Below are positions 25,574 to 33,881 of a stretch of 64,000 bases of DNA, one piece after another; the stretch's first letter is position 1, and each line of letters begins with the position of its first letter. Made by a program: the position numbers and the translations under genes. The stretch lies in contig NZ_JAPTYD010000003.1 of NCBI RefSeq assembly GCF_026913015.1, positions 124,001-188,000 on the forward strand, in the 5' to 3' direction. The notes under the pieces were generated by a model. That model was not told the origin of the DNA, did no database searches, and worked only from the letters and a program-made list of their open reading frames with translations. Source of the stretch: Paracoccus benzoatiresistens (lineage in GTDB: Bacteria; Pseudomonadota; Alphaproteobacteria; Rhodobacterales; Rhodobacteraceae).

Positions 25574-26758
25574 ATGGCGTTTCGGTTGTTTTCGCGGGAG
25601 GAGAAGCAGGCTCCTCCGCCAGAAGGGAAGGCCAGCGCGACCGGCCGGGTCGTGGCCCTTGCCAGTGGCGGGGGCCAGGCGGTCTGGTCGTCTCGGGATA
25701 CCGCCAGCCTGACGCGCGGCGGGTTTGTGGGCAATCCGGTCGGCTTTCGCTGTGTCAAGCTGATCGCCGAGGCGGCGGCCGCGGTGCCCCTGGTCTGCGA
25801 GGACCGCGACCGGCGCTATGACATCCACCCGGTGCTGGATCTGCTGCGGCGGCCCAATCCGGGGCAGGGCCGGGCGGAACTGTTCGAGGCGCTGTTCGGG
25901 CAGATGCTGCTGTCGGGCAACGGCTATGTCGAGGCGGCGGGCCTCGGCGCGCAGGGGCTGCCCGAGGAGCTTCATGTCCTGCGGTCGGACCGGATGAGCA
26001 TCGTTCCGGGGGCGGATGGCTGGCCTGTCGCCTATGACTACGCGGTCGGGGGGCGCAAGCATCGGTTCGACATGACGGGCAGTCCCGATCCGATCTGCCA
26101 TATCAAGTCATTCCATCCGCAGGACGATCATTACGGACTGTCGCCCATGCAGGCGGCGGCGATGGCGCTGGACGTGCACAACAGCGCAAGCGCCTGGTCC
26201 AAGGCGCTGCTGGATAACGCGGCGCGGCCCAGTGGCGCGATCGTCTACAAGGGCGTGGACGGGCAGGGGGTGCTGTCGCCCGAGCAATACGACCGGCTGG
26301 TGGGCGAGATCGAGATGAACCACCAGGGCGCCCGCAATGCGGGGCGTCCGATGCTGCTGGAGGGTGGGCTCGACTGGAAGCCGATGGGGTTCTCGCCCTC
26401 GGACATGGAGTTCCACGAGACGAAGATGGCGGCAGCGCGGGAAATCGCGCTGGCCTTCGGGGTGCCGCCGATGCTGCTGGGGATCCCCGGCGACGCGACC
26501 TATGCCAACTATGCCGAGGCGCACCGGGCCTTTTATCGCCTGACGGTGCTGCCCTTGGCCACGCGGGTCGCGGCATCGGTCGCCTGGTGGCTGTCCGAGC
26601 ATCTGGGGGCCGAGGTCGAGTTGCGCCCCGATCCGGACCGCATCCCGGCCCTGGCCGAGGAGCGGGACCAGCAGTGGAAGCGCATCGGCGAGGCCATGTT
26701 CCTGACGGATGCGGAGAAACGGGCCCTTCTGGGCCTGCCGCCGCTGGCCGGGGCGTGA
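25574..26758 (+). CDS. Gene transfer agent g3, HK97-type portal protein
   Basis: The portal forms the 12-mer ring through which DNA enters the head. The 394-residue protein matches HK97-family portals with GFVGNPVGFRCVKLIAEAAA near the start, a long central alpha/beta domain, and VPPMLLGIPGDATYANYAEA near residue 310. The ATG at 25574 follows GGAGGCGAGAG; the upstream open frame crosses the repeat and hairpin and is not counted. Confidence 0.94.
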   Translation: MAFRLFSREEKQAPPPEGKASATGRVVALASGGGQAVWSSRDTASLTRGGFVGNPVGFRCVKLIAEAAAAVPLVCEDRDRRYDIHPVLDLLRRPNPGQGRAELFEALFGQMLLSGNGYVEAAGLGAQGLPEELHVLRSDRMSIVPGADGWPVAYDYAVGGRKHRFDMTGSPDPICHIKSFHPQDDHYGLSPMQAAAMALDVHNSASAWSKALLDNAARPSGAIVYKGVDGQGVLSPEQYDRLVGEIEMNHQGARNAGRPMLLEGGLDWKPMGFSPSDMEFHETKMAAAREIALAFGVPPMLLGIPGDATYANYAEAHRAFYRLTVLPLATRVAASVAWWLSEHLGAEVELRPDPDRIPALAEERDQQWKRIGEAMFLTDAEKRALLGLPPLAGA

Positions 26759-26761
26759 CCC

Positions 26762-26995
26762 ATGGAGGGGTCGCGCTTTGTGAAGGACAGCCTGGGTTGG
26801 CACGACCAGCGTTTCGAGGCGCAGGAGCGGATCATGGCGCTGCAGTTCGGCACCGTGGAGAAGCGGCTGGAGCGGATCGAGGCGCTGATCGAGGGCCTGG
26901 AGCGGCGCTTGTGGATGACCGTCTATGGCGTCGTCGCGGTGATCCTGACGCAGGCGGTGCAGGGCATTCTGGAATTTGCGCCCAAAGGAGGCTGA
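26762..26995 (+). CDS. Gene transfer agent g3.5, small membrane-anchored protein
   Basis: The 77-residue product has a coiled-coil N-terminal half (about 18-48) and one membrane helix (about 50-68, MTVYGVVAVILTQAVQGIL). It occupies the place of orfg3.5 in RcGTA, between portal and prohead protease. Its function is not known; the fold recalls small DUF-type or holin-like proteins, but there is no evidence for lysis. It starts four bases after the portal stop. Confidence 0.8.
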   Translation: MEGSRFVKDSLGWHDQRFEAQERIMALQFGTVEKRLERIEALIEGLERRLWMTVYGVVAVILTQAVQGILEFAPKGG

Positions 26996-26998
26996 TGG

Positions 26999-27526
26999 AT
27001 GGTTCCGGGACTTGAGGTGAAATTCGCGGGCGGCGCGCCTGTCCTGAGCGATGGACAGGTGATCGAAGGCTATGCCAGCCTGTTCGGCCTGACCGACCAG
27101 GGCGGCGATGCGGTCCTGCCGGGGGCATTCGGGGCATCGCTGGCACGGCTGGCGGCCAAGGGCGACAAGGTGCGGATGCTGTGGCAGCACGATCCGCAGA
27201 AGCCCATCGGCGTCTGGGATGAGATCCGCGAGGACGAGAAGGGGTTGTGGGTCAAGGGACGCCTGCTGCCGGAGGTGGCGCAGGCCCGCGAGGCCGCGGC
27301 GCTGATCCAGGCGGGGGCCATCGACGGGCTGTCGATCGGCTATCGCACTATCCGTGCCGAACGCGACGGCAAGGGCCGCCGCGTGCTGGCCGAGGTCGAG
27401 TTGTGGGAGGTGTCGCTGGTCACCTTCCCGATGCTGCCCGAGGCCAAGGTGGGCCGCAAGGAGGCGGACGATCTGCGCGAGGTGGCGGCGCTGTTCGTGG
27501 CGGCGGCGGAAGCGCTGCGGGTTTGA
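26999..27526 (+). CDS. Gene transfer agent g4, prohead maturation protease
   Basis: The 175-residue serine protease of the HK97 family cleaves the capsid protein's N-terminal scaffold region. Catalytic candidates are H64 in MLWQHDPQKPIG and S112 in IDGLSIGYRT, with E in LWEVSLVTFPM as support. Length and order (after the portal, before the capsid) are standard. The start overlaps no other gene and lies three bases past g3.5. Confidence 0.93.
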   Translation: MVPGLEVKFAGGAPVLSDGQVIEGYASLFGLTDQGGDAVLPGAFGASLARLAAKGDKVRMLWQHDPQKPIGVWDEIREDEKGLWVKGRLLPEVAQAREAAALIQAGAIDGLSIGYRTIRAERDGKGRRVLAEVELWEVSLVTFPMLPEAKVGRKEADDLREVAALFVAAAEALRV

Positions 27527-27533
27527 GATTGGC

Positions 27534-27553
27534 GGTGCGTGCGAGCACGCACC
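27534..27553. repeat. REP-like hairpin between prohead protease and capsid genes
   Basis: GGTGCGTG-CGAG-CACGCACC forms an 8-bp perfect stem with a four-base loop eight bases after the protease stop. There is no T-run after it, so it is more likely a message-stability or repeat element than a terminator. Confidence 0.7.
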
Positions 27554-27628
27554 CTACGGGTTTGGAGCGCCTTGGCGGTCCGAAAAAAGGGGCGGGTCGG
27601 CCCCGATCATCGCGATGAGGAGAAGATC

Positions 27629-28792
27629 ATGACCGAGGTGAAAGCCGCGGAGGGTGGCGGCACGGCCGCCGACCTGAAGGGGGCCATGTTGGGGTTCGTG
27701 AGCGAACTCAAGGGCTTTCGGGACGACATCCAGAAGAAGTTCACTGCACAGGAAGAGCGTATGAACATGCTTGATCGCAAGACCGCCATCCGTGGCCGTG
27801 CCCCGCTGTCCACCACCGCGGAGGTCGAGGTGCCCCACCAGAAGGCGTTCAACGCCTATCTGCGCAGCGGCGACGACGACGGCCTGCGTGGCCTGGTCAT
27901 CGAGGAGAAGGGCCTGACGGTCGCCAGCGACGGCGGCTTCCTGGCCGCGCCCCAGGTTGCCGAGACGGTGCAGAACGTGCTGCGTTCCGGCGCGTCCTTG
28001 CGCAAGCTGGCCAATGTCGTGGCCATCGAATCCGCCAGCTATGAAGTGCTGGTCGAGAAGAACGAGATGGGCGCGGGCTGGGCGACCGAGACCGCTGCCG
28101 CCGAGACGACGCCGGGCCAGATCGAGCGCATCTCGATCCCGCTGCACGAGCTGTCGGCGATGCCCAAGGCCAGCCAGCGCCTGCTGGACGACGCGGCCTT
28201 CGACGTCGAGGCCTGGCTGGCCGAGCGGATCGCCGACAAGTTCGCCCGGTCCGAGGCCGCGGCCTTCATCACCGGCGATGGCGTGGCAAAGCCGAAAGGC
28301 ATCCTGACCTATCCGACCGCGTTGAACGCGACCGCGGGCACCAGCAAGATCGGCGTGGTCGAGACCGGCACCGCGGGCGGCTTCGACCCGATAGCCCCGG
28401 CGGATGCGCTGATCGACCTGATCTATGCCCTGGGCGCGGAATACCGGGTCAATGCCAGCTTCGTCATGAACTCGAAAACCGCGGCGGTCATTCGCAAGAT
28501 GAAGGATGCCGATGGCCGGTTCCTGTGGACCGACGCGCTGGCCGCAGGGCAGACGCCGCAACTGCTGGGCTATCCCGTCCTGATCAGCGAAGACATGCCC
28601 GATATCGGCACCGATGCGCTGGCCGTGGCCTTTGGTGATTTCCGCGCCGCCTATACCATCGTCGAGCGTCCCGACCTGCGCGTGCTGCGCGACCCGTTCA
28701 GCGCCAAGCCGCATGTGCTGTTCTATGCGACCAAGCGCGTGGGCGGCGGCGTGACCGATTTCCGCGCCGTCAAGCTGCTGCAGTTCGCCTGA
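27629..28792 (+). CDS. Gene transfer agent g5, HK97-type major capsid protein
   Basis: The 387-residue shell protein has a predicted helical scaffold (delta) region in the first 100 residues, followed by the HK97 fold (LTVASDGGFLAAPQVAETV, E-loop EKNEMGAGWATETAAAE, YRVNASFVMNSKTAAVIRKM, VLFYATKRVGGGV). In RcGTA the precursor is cut after about residue 100. An excellent GAGGAGAAG precedes the ATG. It is bounded on both sides by hairpins, which would let the most abundant particle protein be expressed separately. Confidence 0.96.
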   Translation: MTEVKAAEGGGTAADLKGAMLGFVSELKGFRDDIQKKFTAQEERMNMLDRKTAIRGRAPLSTTAEVEVPHQKAFNAYLRSGDDDGLRGLVIEEKGLTVASDGGFLAAPQVAETVQNVLRSGASLRKLANVVAIESASYEVLVEKNEMGAGWATETAAAETTPGQIERISIPLHELSAMPKASQRLLDDAAFDVEAWLAERIADKFARSEAAAFITGDGVAKPKGILTYPTALNATAGTSKIGVVETGTAGGFDPIAPADALIDLIYALGAEYRVNASFVMNSKTAAVIRKMKDADGRFLWTDALAAGQTPQLLGYPVLISEDMPDIGTDALAVAFGDFRAAYTIVERPDLRVLRDPFSAKPHVLFYATKRVGGGVTDFRAVKLLQFA

Positions 28793-28940
28793 TCCCGGTT
28801 CGCGGGATCGGGTGAGGGAAAGACCGCGCACGGGTCGCTGGCCGTCCTGGCTTTGCAACTGTCCGCGCGTGCTGATGGCCGGAGCGCGGGCGCGGTCTTT
28901 CCCGTCTTGAAGCGACGACAAGGCCCCGGCGGGCCTTGTC
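28790..28940. other. Three consecutive hairpins after the capsid gene
   Basis: A perfect 7-bp stem (GATCCCG / CGGGATC, 28791-28809) begins in the stop codon. A perfect 14-bp inverted repeat follows (28816-28829 with 28890-28903, loop 60 nt), then a 10-bp stem with tetraloop (28917-28940). None has a T-run. Nearly the whole 190-base gap to the next gene is structured. Confidence 0.8.
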
Positions 28941-28982
28941 CCGGTGGATGACGAGCGGACAGCAAGACGGGAGGTTCGCGAG

Positions 28983-29600
28983 ATGATGCTGATCGAGGAA
29001 ACGGCGCCTGCAGCCGGGGCGCTGCCTGTCGCGGCGCTGCGCGAGCATTTGCGGCTTGGAACGGGTTTCGAGATTGCCGAGGACAGCGCCGAGGACACGG
29101 CCCTGACAGGCTTTCTGCGGGCCGCGATCGCGACGATCGAGGCGCGCACGGGCAAGGTGCTGCTGACGCGGCGCTTTCGGATGCAATTGGACGATTGGCG
29201 CGACAGGCTGGGCCAGACGCTGCCCTTGGCGCCGGTGGTTTCGGTCGAGAAGATCGAGATCGACGACGGCATGGGCACGGTGACCGAGATCCCGCCCGAG
29301 AACTGGCGGCTTTTGCCGCATGGGCAGCGGCCGATGATCCTGCCCACCGGGGTCATCCTGCCGCATGTGCCGCGCCGGGGCATGGTCAACGTGACCTTCA
29401 TCGCCGGCTTCGGAGAGACCTGGGCAGCGGTTCCCGCCGATCTGGCGCAGGCGGTCGTGATGCTGGCGGCGCGTTACTACGAGGATCGCAGCGGCGATGC
29501 AGCGCGGGGCGCGATGCCCTTCGGCGTCAGCGCGCTGATCGAACGGTGGCGGCAAGTGCGCACCCTGGCCGGCCGCGGCAACCGCGAGGCGCGGCGATGA
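28983..29600 (+). CDS. Gene transfer agent g6, head-tail connector
   Basis: The 205-residue protein matches the alpha-helical HK97 gp6-like connector that sits under the portal: helical N-terminus (LREHLRLG, DTALTGFLRAAIATIEARTG) and the conserved LTRRFRMQLDDWRD stretch. The start at 28983 (or the next ATG at 28986) has GGGAGG upstream. It overlaps g7 by four bases. Confidence 0.88.
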   Translation: MMLIEETAPAAGALPVAALREHLRLGTGFEIAEDSAEDTALTGFLRAAIATIEARTGKVLLTRRFRMQLDDWRDRLGQTLPLAPVVSVEKIEIDDGMGTVTEIPPENWRLLPHGQRPMILPTGVILPHVPRRGMVNVTFIAGFGETWAAVPADLAQAVVMLAARYYEDRSGDAARGAMPFGVSALIERWRQVRTLAGRGNREARR

Positions 29601-29935
29601 GCGCGCCCAGGCTGAATGTCCGGCTGGAGCTTGAGGGATCGGTTCGGCAGGACGACGGAATGGGCGGCTATCGCATGGTCTGGCAGCGGGTCGGGTCGCT
29701 CTGGGCCGAGATGAAGGCTGGCACGGGGCAGGAACGCGGGGCCGAGGTCGGTCCCGAGAGCGTCGTGTCCTGGCGGATCACCGTGCGGGGCGCCCGCGCC
29801 GGCGACCCGCGCCGCCCGGTCGTGGGCCAGAGGCTGCGGATGGGCCAGCGCCTGTTCGCCATCGAGGCGGTGGCCGAGCGCGATCCGCAGGGCCTGTGGC
29901 TGACCTGCTTTGCCCGAGAGGAGGAACACGCATGA
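29597..29935 (+). CDS. Gene transfer agent g7, head-tail joining (stopper) protein
   Basis: The 112-residue beta-rich protein belongs with SPP1 gp16-type head-closure proteins: GSVRQDDGMGGYRMVWQRV, GRxxAGDPRRPVVGQRLR and VAERDPQGLWLTCF are characteristic. It closes the filled head before tail attachment. It overlaps g6 and g8 by four bases each, showing translational coupling. Confidence 0.88.
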   Translation: MSAPRLNVRLELEGSVRQDDGMGGYRMVWQRVGSLWAEMKAGTGQERGAEVGPESVVSWRITVRGARAGDPRRPVVGQRLRMGQRLFAIEAVAERDPQGLWLTCFAREEEHA

Positions 29936-30351
29936 GCTTCGTTGGAAGCGTCGCCCTGCAGGGGGCGGTCTATCAGCACCTGCGCGCCGATGCCGCGCTG
30001 CACGACTTGGTGGGCGACGCGATCTTCGACGCGATGCCGGTCGAGGCCCCCACAGGGGTCTTCGTCTCTCTGGGGCCCGAGGATGTGCGGGATGCGGGCG
30101 ACATGACGGCGGCAGGATCGCGGCATGATTTCGTCGTCTCGGTCCTGTCGGGCGCCGATCGGGGCGCGGGCTTTGCGGCGGTCAAGGCCGCCGCCGCCGC
30201 CGTGGCCGAGTCGCTGGACCAGGCGCCGCTGGCCCTGAGCAGGGGGCGGCTGACCGCCCTGTGGTTCCTGCGCGCAAGGGCGCGGCGGGTGGAAAACGGT
30301 GCCGCGCGGCGGGTCGACCTGACCTTTCGCGCGCGGATTGATCTGGGCTGA
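29932..30351 (+). CDS. Gene transfer agent g8, tail terminator (DUF3168)
   Basis: The 139-residue product is a DUF3168 protein; members form the hexameric ring that caps the tail tube and joins it to the head. Visible landmarks are AVYQHLRADAALHDLVG, FVSLGPEDVRDAGDMT and the C-terminal VDLTFRARI. The ATG at 29932 overlaps the g7 stop. Confidence 0.9.
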   Translation: MSFVGSVALQGAVYQHLRADAALHDLVGDAIFDAMPVEAPTGVFVSLGPEDVRDAGDMTAAGSRHDFVVSVLSGADRGAGFAAVKAAAAAVAESLDQAPLALSRGRLTALWFLRARARRVENGAARRVDLTFRARIDLG

Positions 30352-30363
30352 GGAGTAGGACCA

Positions 30364-30780
30364 ATGGCGGCACAGAATGGACGCGATCTGCTGATCAAGA
30401 TGGACATGACCGGGGACGGGGCGTTCGAGACCATTGCAGGTCTTCGCGCCTCGCGCTTGTCGTTCAATGCCGAGACGGTCGATGTGACCAGTCTGGAAAG
30501 CGAGGGCGGCTGGCGCGAGTTGCTGGGCGGGGCGGGCGTGCGCAGCGCCTCGATTTCCGGGTCGGGCGTGTTTCGCGACGCCAATACCGACGGGAGGGCG
30601 CGGCAGATCTTCTTTGACGGCGAGGTGCCGCGCTTCCAGGTGGTGATCCCGGATTTCGGCACGGTCGAGGGCCCGTTCCAGATCACCGCGCTGGAATATG
30701 CGGGAAGCTATAATGGCGAGGCGACCTATGAGGTGACGATGGCCTCGGCCGGCGCCCTGACCTTCGTGGCACTGCCATGA
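30364..30780 (+). CDS. Gene transfer agent g9, major tail tube protein
   Basis: The 138-residue protein has the beta-sandwich pattern of siphophage tail tube proteins: KMDMTGDGAFETIAGLRASR, ETVDVTSLES and ALEYAGSYNGEATYEVTMAS. Rings of it stack to make the noncontractile tail tube. GGAGTAGG precedes the ATG. It overlaps g10 by four bases. Confidence 0.92.
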   Translation: MAAQNGRDLLIKMDMTGDGAFETIAGLRASRLSFNAETVDVTSLESEGGWRELLGGAGVRSASISGSGVFRDANTDGRARQIFFDGEVPRFQVVIPDFGTVEGPFQITALEYAGSYNGEATYEVTMASAGALTFVALP

Positions 30781-31091
30781 CGAACCCGTTGCGCGGAGAG
30801 GTCGAGGTGGTGCTGGACGGCACCCCGCATATCGCCCGGCTGACGCTGGGGGCGCTGGCCGAGTTGGAGCATGACCTGGGCGCGGACAGCCTGATGGCGA
30901 TTGCCGGACGGTTCGAGCAGGGCCGCTTCAGCAGCCGCGATGTGCTGGCGGTGCTGGTCGCGGGGCTGCGCGGGGGCGGCTGGCGCGGCACGGCAGCGGA
31001 CCTGCTGACGGTCGAGATCGGCGGCGGGCCGGTGGCAGCAGGCCGGGCTGCGGCCGAGCTTCTGGCGCGGGCGTTCCGGATCGCGGCATGA
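30777..31091 (+). CDS. Gene transfer agent g10, tail assembly chaperone
   Basis: The 104-residue protein corresponds to orfg10 of RcGTA, the first of two tail assembly chaperones that bind the tape measure. It has the GEVEVVLDGTPHIARLTLGA start and a helical body. In many phages these two chaperones come from one message by frameshifting; here the second is a separate gene with a four-base ATGA overlap. Confidence 0.86.
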   Translation: MTNPLRGEVEVVLDGTPHIARLTLGALAELEHDLGADSLMAIAGRFEQGRFSSRDVLAVLVAGLRGGGWRGTAADLLTVEIGGGPVAAGRAAAELLARAFRIAA

Positions 31092-31291
31092 GCGGGGGGC
31101 TGGACTGGCCCGGCCTGATGCGGGCGGGGATGCGCAGCCTGGGCCTGCGCCCGGACCAGTTCTGGGCCCTGACGCCGGCGGAACTGGCGCTGATGCTGGG
31201 GGTCGAGGCGGGGCCGCCAGCCATGACACGTGACCGGTTGGCGGAACTGGCCGCGCTCTATCCCGACCGGCCAGGGGAAACATCTGCATGA
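31088..31291 (+). CDS. Gene transfer agent g10.1, second tail assembly chaperone
   Basis: A 67-residue helical protein with DWPGLMRAGMRSLGLRPDQF and FWALTPAELALMLG, the pattern of the small phage_TAC family encoded between g10 and g11 in gene transfer agents. The conserved WxLTPxEL segment is the best evidence. It overlaps the end of g10 and stops shortly before the tape measure gene. Confidence 0.84.
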   Translation: MSGGLDWPGLMRAGMRSLGLRPDQFWALTPAELALMLGVEAGPPAMTRDRLAELAALYPDRPGETSA

Positions 31292-31304
31292 GGGGCGAGG
31301 GATT

Positions 31305-31961
31305 ATGGCCAACAAGGATGGGTTCAGCTCGACGCTGGACGAACTTGACGAGGGGTTCAGCCACACCAGCCGCATGACCGCCGCCTTTGAGGCGGAACTG
31401 GAGCGGCTGCGCCGGTCCATGACGGTCACCGCGCGCGAGGTCGGATCGCTGAGTTCGGGGATCGAGGGGGGGCTGCGGCGGTCCTTTGACGGGCTGATCT
31501 TCGACGGCGACAAGCTGTCCGAGGCGCTGAAGGGCATTGGCCGGTCGATCGCGGACACGGTGTTCTCGATGGCGATGAAGCCCGTTGAGAATGCCCTGGC
31601 CGGGTCGCTGGCGCAGGGGATGGGCGGGATGCTGGCGGGCGCGCTGCCTTTCGCCAAGGGCGGGGCGTTTGTCCAGGGGCGGGTCATGCCCTTTGCCAAG
31701 GGCGGAGTTGTCAGCCAGCCCACGCACTTCCCGATGCGCGGGGCAACCGGCCTGATGGGCGAGGCCGGTCCCGAGGCGATCATGCCGCTGCGCCGGGGCG
31801 CCGATGGCCGCCTGGGCGTTGCGGCGGCCGGTGGAGGCGCGCGCCCTATGAACGTGACGGTAAACGTGACCACGCCGGATGTCGCGGGCTTCAAGCGCAG
31901 CCAGTCGCAGATCGCCGCGCAGCTTGGCCGCGTGTTGGCGCGCGGCGAACGCAACAGCTGA
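31305..31961 (+). CDS. Gene transfer agent g11, tape measure protein
   Basis: The 218-residue product is short for a tape measure, as in RcGTA, whose tail is about 50 nm. It has an N-terminal amphipathic helical part (about 10-65) and a glycine-rich region with repeated PFAKGGAF and PFAKGGVV segments plus LMGEAGPEAIMPLRRG, a signature of lambda-type tail tape measure C-termini. The ATG at 31305 has GAGGGGCGAGG upstream. Confidence 0.88.
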   Translation: MANKDGFSSTLDELDEGFSHTSRMTAAFEAELERLRRSMTVTAREVGSLSSGIEGGLRRSFDGLIFDGDKLSEALKGIGRSIADTVFSMAMKPVENALAGSLAQGMGGMLAGALPFAKGGAFVQGRVMPFAKGGVVSQPTHFPMRGATGLMGEAGPEAIMPLRRGADGRLGVAAAGGGARPMNVTVNVTTPDVAGFKRSQSQIAAQLGRVLARGERNS

Positions 31962-31975
31962 GACAGGAGCCGTTC

Positions 31976-32608
31976 ATGGCATTTCACGAGGTAAGATTTC
32001 CGGCGAACCTGTCCTTCGGATCGGTCGGAGGTCCGGAGCGGCGGACCGAGATCGTGGCCCTTGCCAGCGGATTCGAGGAACGCAATACCCCCTGGGCCCA
32101 TGCCCGCCGCCGCTATGACGCGGGCATGGGGTTGCGGTCGCTGGACGACCTGTCGTCCCTTGTCGCCTTCTTCGAGGCGCGGGCGGGCCAGTTGCACGGG
32201 TTCCGCTGGAAGGACTGGTCGGACTACAAGAGCTGCCTGCCCTCGCGCACGCCGGCCTTTGACGATCAGGTGATCGCGCAGGGGGACGGCGTCACCAGGG
32301 TCTTTCAACTGACCAAGACCTATCTGTCGGGGCCCGGCAGCTATGCGCGACCGATCAGCAAGCCGGTCCGGGACAGCGTCCGGGCAGGCATTGGCGGCAA
32401 CGAGGTGTTCCCCGGCACGCATTATGCCGTGGATCATGCCCAGGGGCTGATCACCTTTGTCGAGGCGCCACAGCCGGGTGCCGAGATCACGGCGGGTTAT
32501 GAGTTCGACGTGCCGGTGCGGTTCGACACTGATCGCATCTCGGTTTCCGTGGCCTCTTTCCAGGCGGGCGAGATGCCGGCCATTCCGGTGATCGAGGTGC
32601 GGGTATGA
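31976..32608 (+). CDS. Gene transfer agent g12, distal tail protein (DUF2460)
   Basis: The 210-residue protein matches DUF2460: FHEVRFPANLSFGSVGGPER, RTEIVALASGFEERNTPWAH and the FYWKD-like GFRWKDWSDYKS. It starts the baseplate by capping the distal tube. It overlaps g13 by four bases and lies 15 bases past the tape measure stop. Confidence 0.92.
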   Translation: MAFHEVRFPANLSFGSVGGPERRTEIVALASGFEERNTPWAHARRRYDAGMGLRSLDDLSSLVAFFEARAGQLHGFRWKDWSDYKSCLPSRTPAFDDQVIAQGDGVTRVFQLTKTYLSGPGSYARPISKPVRDSVRAGIGGNEVFPGTHYAVDHAQGLITFVEAPQPGAEITAGYEFDVPVRFDTDRISVSVASFQAGEMPAIPVIEVRV

Positions 32609-33438
32609 CCGCGACGACGATTGCGCGTGCTTGGATGGTGCGCCGCGCCGACGGGATGGTGCTGGGCTTTACTGACCATGACGCGATGCTGGTCTTCGAC
32701 GGCATCCGGTTCCGTCCGGACCACGGCATGTCGGCTCGCGCCCTGGTGCAGGCGACGGGGTTGTCGGTCGACAACTCGGAGGCCGAAGGGGCGCTGTCGG
32801 ACGATGCGATCACGGAAAAGGACGTGCTGGCGGGCCGCTGGGACGGCGCGCAGGTCAAGATGTGGGAGGTGGACTGGACCGACGTGGCTGCCCGGCGCCT
32901 GGTCTTTGCGGGGAGCCTGGGTGAGATCGCGCGGTCCCAGGGTGCGTTCCGCGCCGAGCTTCGTGGCCTGTCGGAACCGCTGAACGCGGCGCGGGGGCGG
33001 GTGTTTCATCCGCGCTGTTCGGCGCGTCTGGGGGATGGCCGCTGCAAGCTGTCGCTGTCCGGTGAGACGTTCATGGCCGAAACCGCCGTGGCCCAGGTGG
33101 ACGACGGGCGCATCCTGCGTTTTTCAGGCTTTCCGACCTATGAGGCCGGCTGGTTCGAGCGTGGCAGCCTGCTGGTTCTGAGCGGCGCGGCAGAGGGCCT
33201 GCGTGGCACGGTCAAGAACGACACCGCCTTGCCGGACGGCGGGCGCGAGATAGAGCTGTGGCAGGGCCTGGGGATAGCGCCAGTCGTGGGTGATCGCGTC
33301 CGGCTGGTGGCGGGCTGCGACAAGCGCGCCGCGACATGCCGTGACAAGTTCGGCAATTTCGTGAACTTCCGCGGCTTCCCTCATCTGCCGTCCGAGGATT
33401 GGATCATGGCGCCGCAGGCAGGAGGAAACCGTGGCTGA
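32605..33438 (+). CDS. Gene transfer agent g13, hub protein with Fe-S cysteines (DUF2163)
   Basis: The 277-residue protein has an N-terminal DUF2163 domain and a C-terminal phage_BR0599 domain with four cysteines C138, C147, C238 and C245 (HPRCSARLGDGRC and AGCDKRAATC) that would hold an iron-sulfur cluster, as found in the RcGTA hub. The end NFRGFPHLPSEDWIM is strongly conserved. Its last eight bases overlap the GTG start of g14. Confidence 0.93.
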   Translation: MTATTIARAWMVRRADGMVLGFTDHDAMLVFDGIRFRPDHGMSARALVQATGLSVDNSEAEGALSDDAITEKDVLAGRWDGAQVKMWEVDWTDVAARRLVFAGSLGEIARSQGAFRAELRGLSEPLNAARGRVFHPRCSARLGDGRCKLSLSGETFMAETAVAQVDDGRILRFSGFPTYEAGWFERGSLLVLSGAAEGLRGTVKNDTALPDGGREIELWQGLGIAPVVGDRVRLVAGCDKRAATCRDKFGNFVNFRGFPHLPSEDWIMAPQAGGNRG

Positions 33439-33859
33439 GGATGTGGTTTCCATCGCAAGGACCTGGATCGGCACGCCCTATCAGCATCAGGCCAGCACCA
33501 AGGGCGTGGCCTGCGATTGCCTGGGGCTGATCCGGGGCATCTGGCGGGAACGCCATGGCGGCGAGCCCGAGGCGCCCCCGCCCTACACCCCCGACTGGGG
33601 CGAGGGCGGGGGTCAGGAAGTCCTGATGGCGGCCGCGTTGCGCCATCTGGTCCCCGTCGATCGCGGGGCCGACTGGCTTCCCGGCGACGTGCTGCTGTTC
33701 CGGATGCGGGCTCGCGCGGTCGCCAAGCACCTGGGCATCCTCTCGCAGGCGGGTGAGGCTCCCCGCTTCCTCCACGCCTACAACGCGCATGGCGTCATCG
33801 ACAGCCCGTTGACGACGCCTTGGCAGAACCGGATCGCTGCCCGGTTCCGCTTTCCCTGA
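33431..33859 (+). CDS. Gene transfer agent g14, NlpC/P60 cell wall peptidase
   Basis: The 142-residue enzyme cuts peptide cross-links so that the tail can deliver DNA through the recipient wall. The catalytic cysteine is C30 in GVACDCLGLIRG and the histidine H100 in AVAKHLGIL. The proposed GTG start at 33431 overlaps g13. The catalytic residues are present, so entry function is probably preserved. Confidence 0.93.
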   Translation: MAEDVVSIARTWIGTPYQHQASTKGVACDCLGLIRGIWRERHGGEPEAPPPYTPDWGEGGGQEVLMAAALRHLVPVDRGADWLPGDVLLFRMRARAVAKHLGILSQAGEAPRFLHAYNAHGVIDSPLTTPWQNRIAARFRFP

Positions 33860-33881
33860 ACCCAGACCTTAGGAGGCCGAA

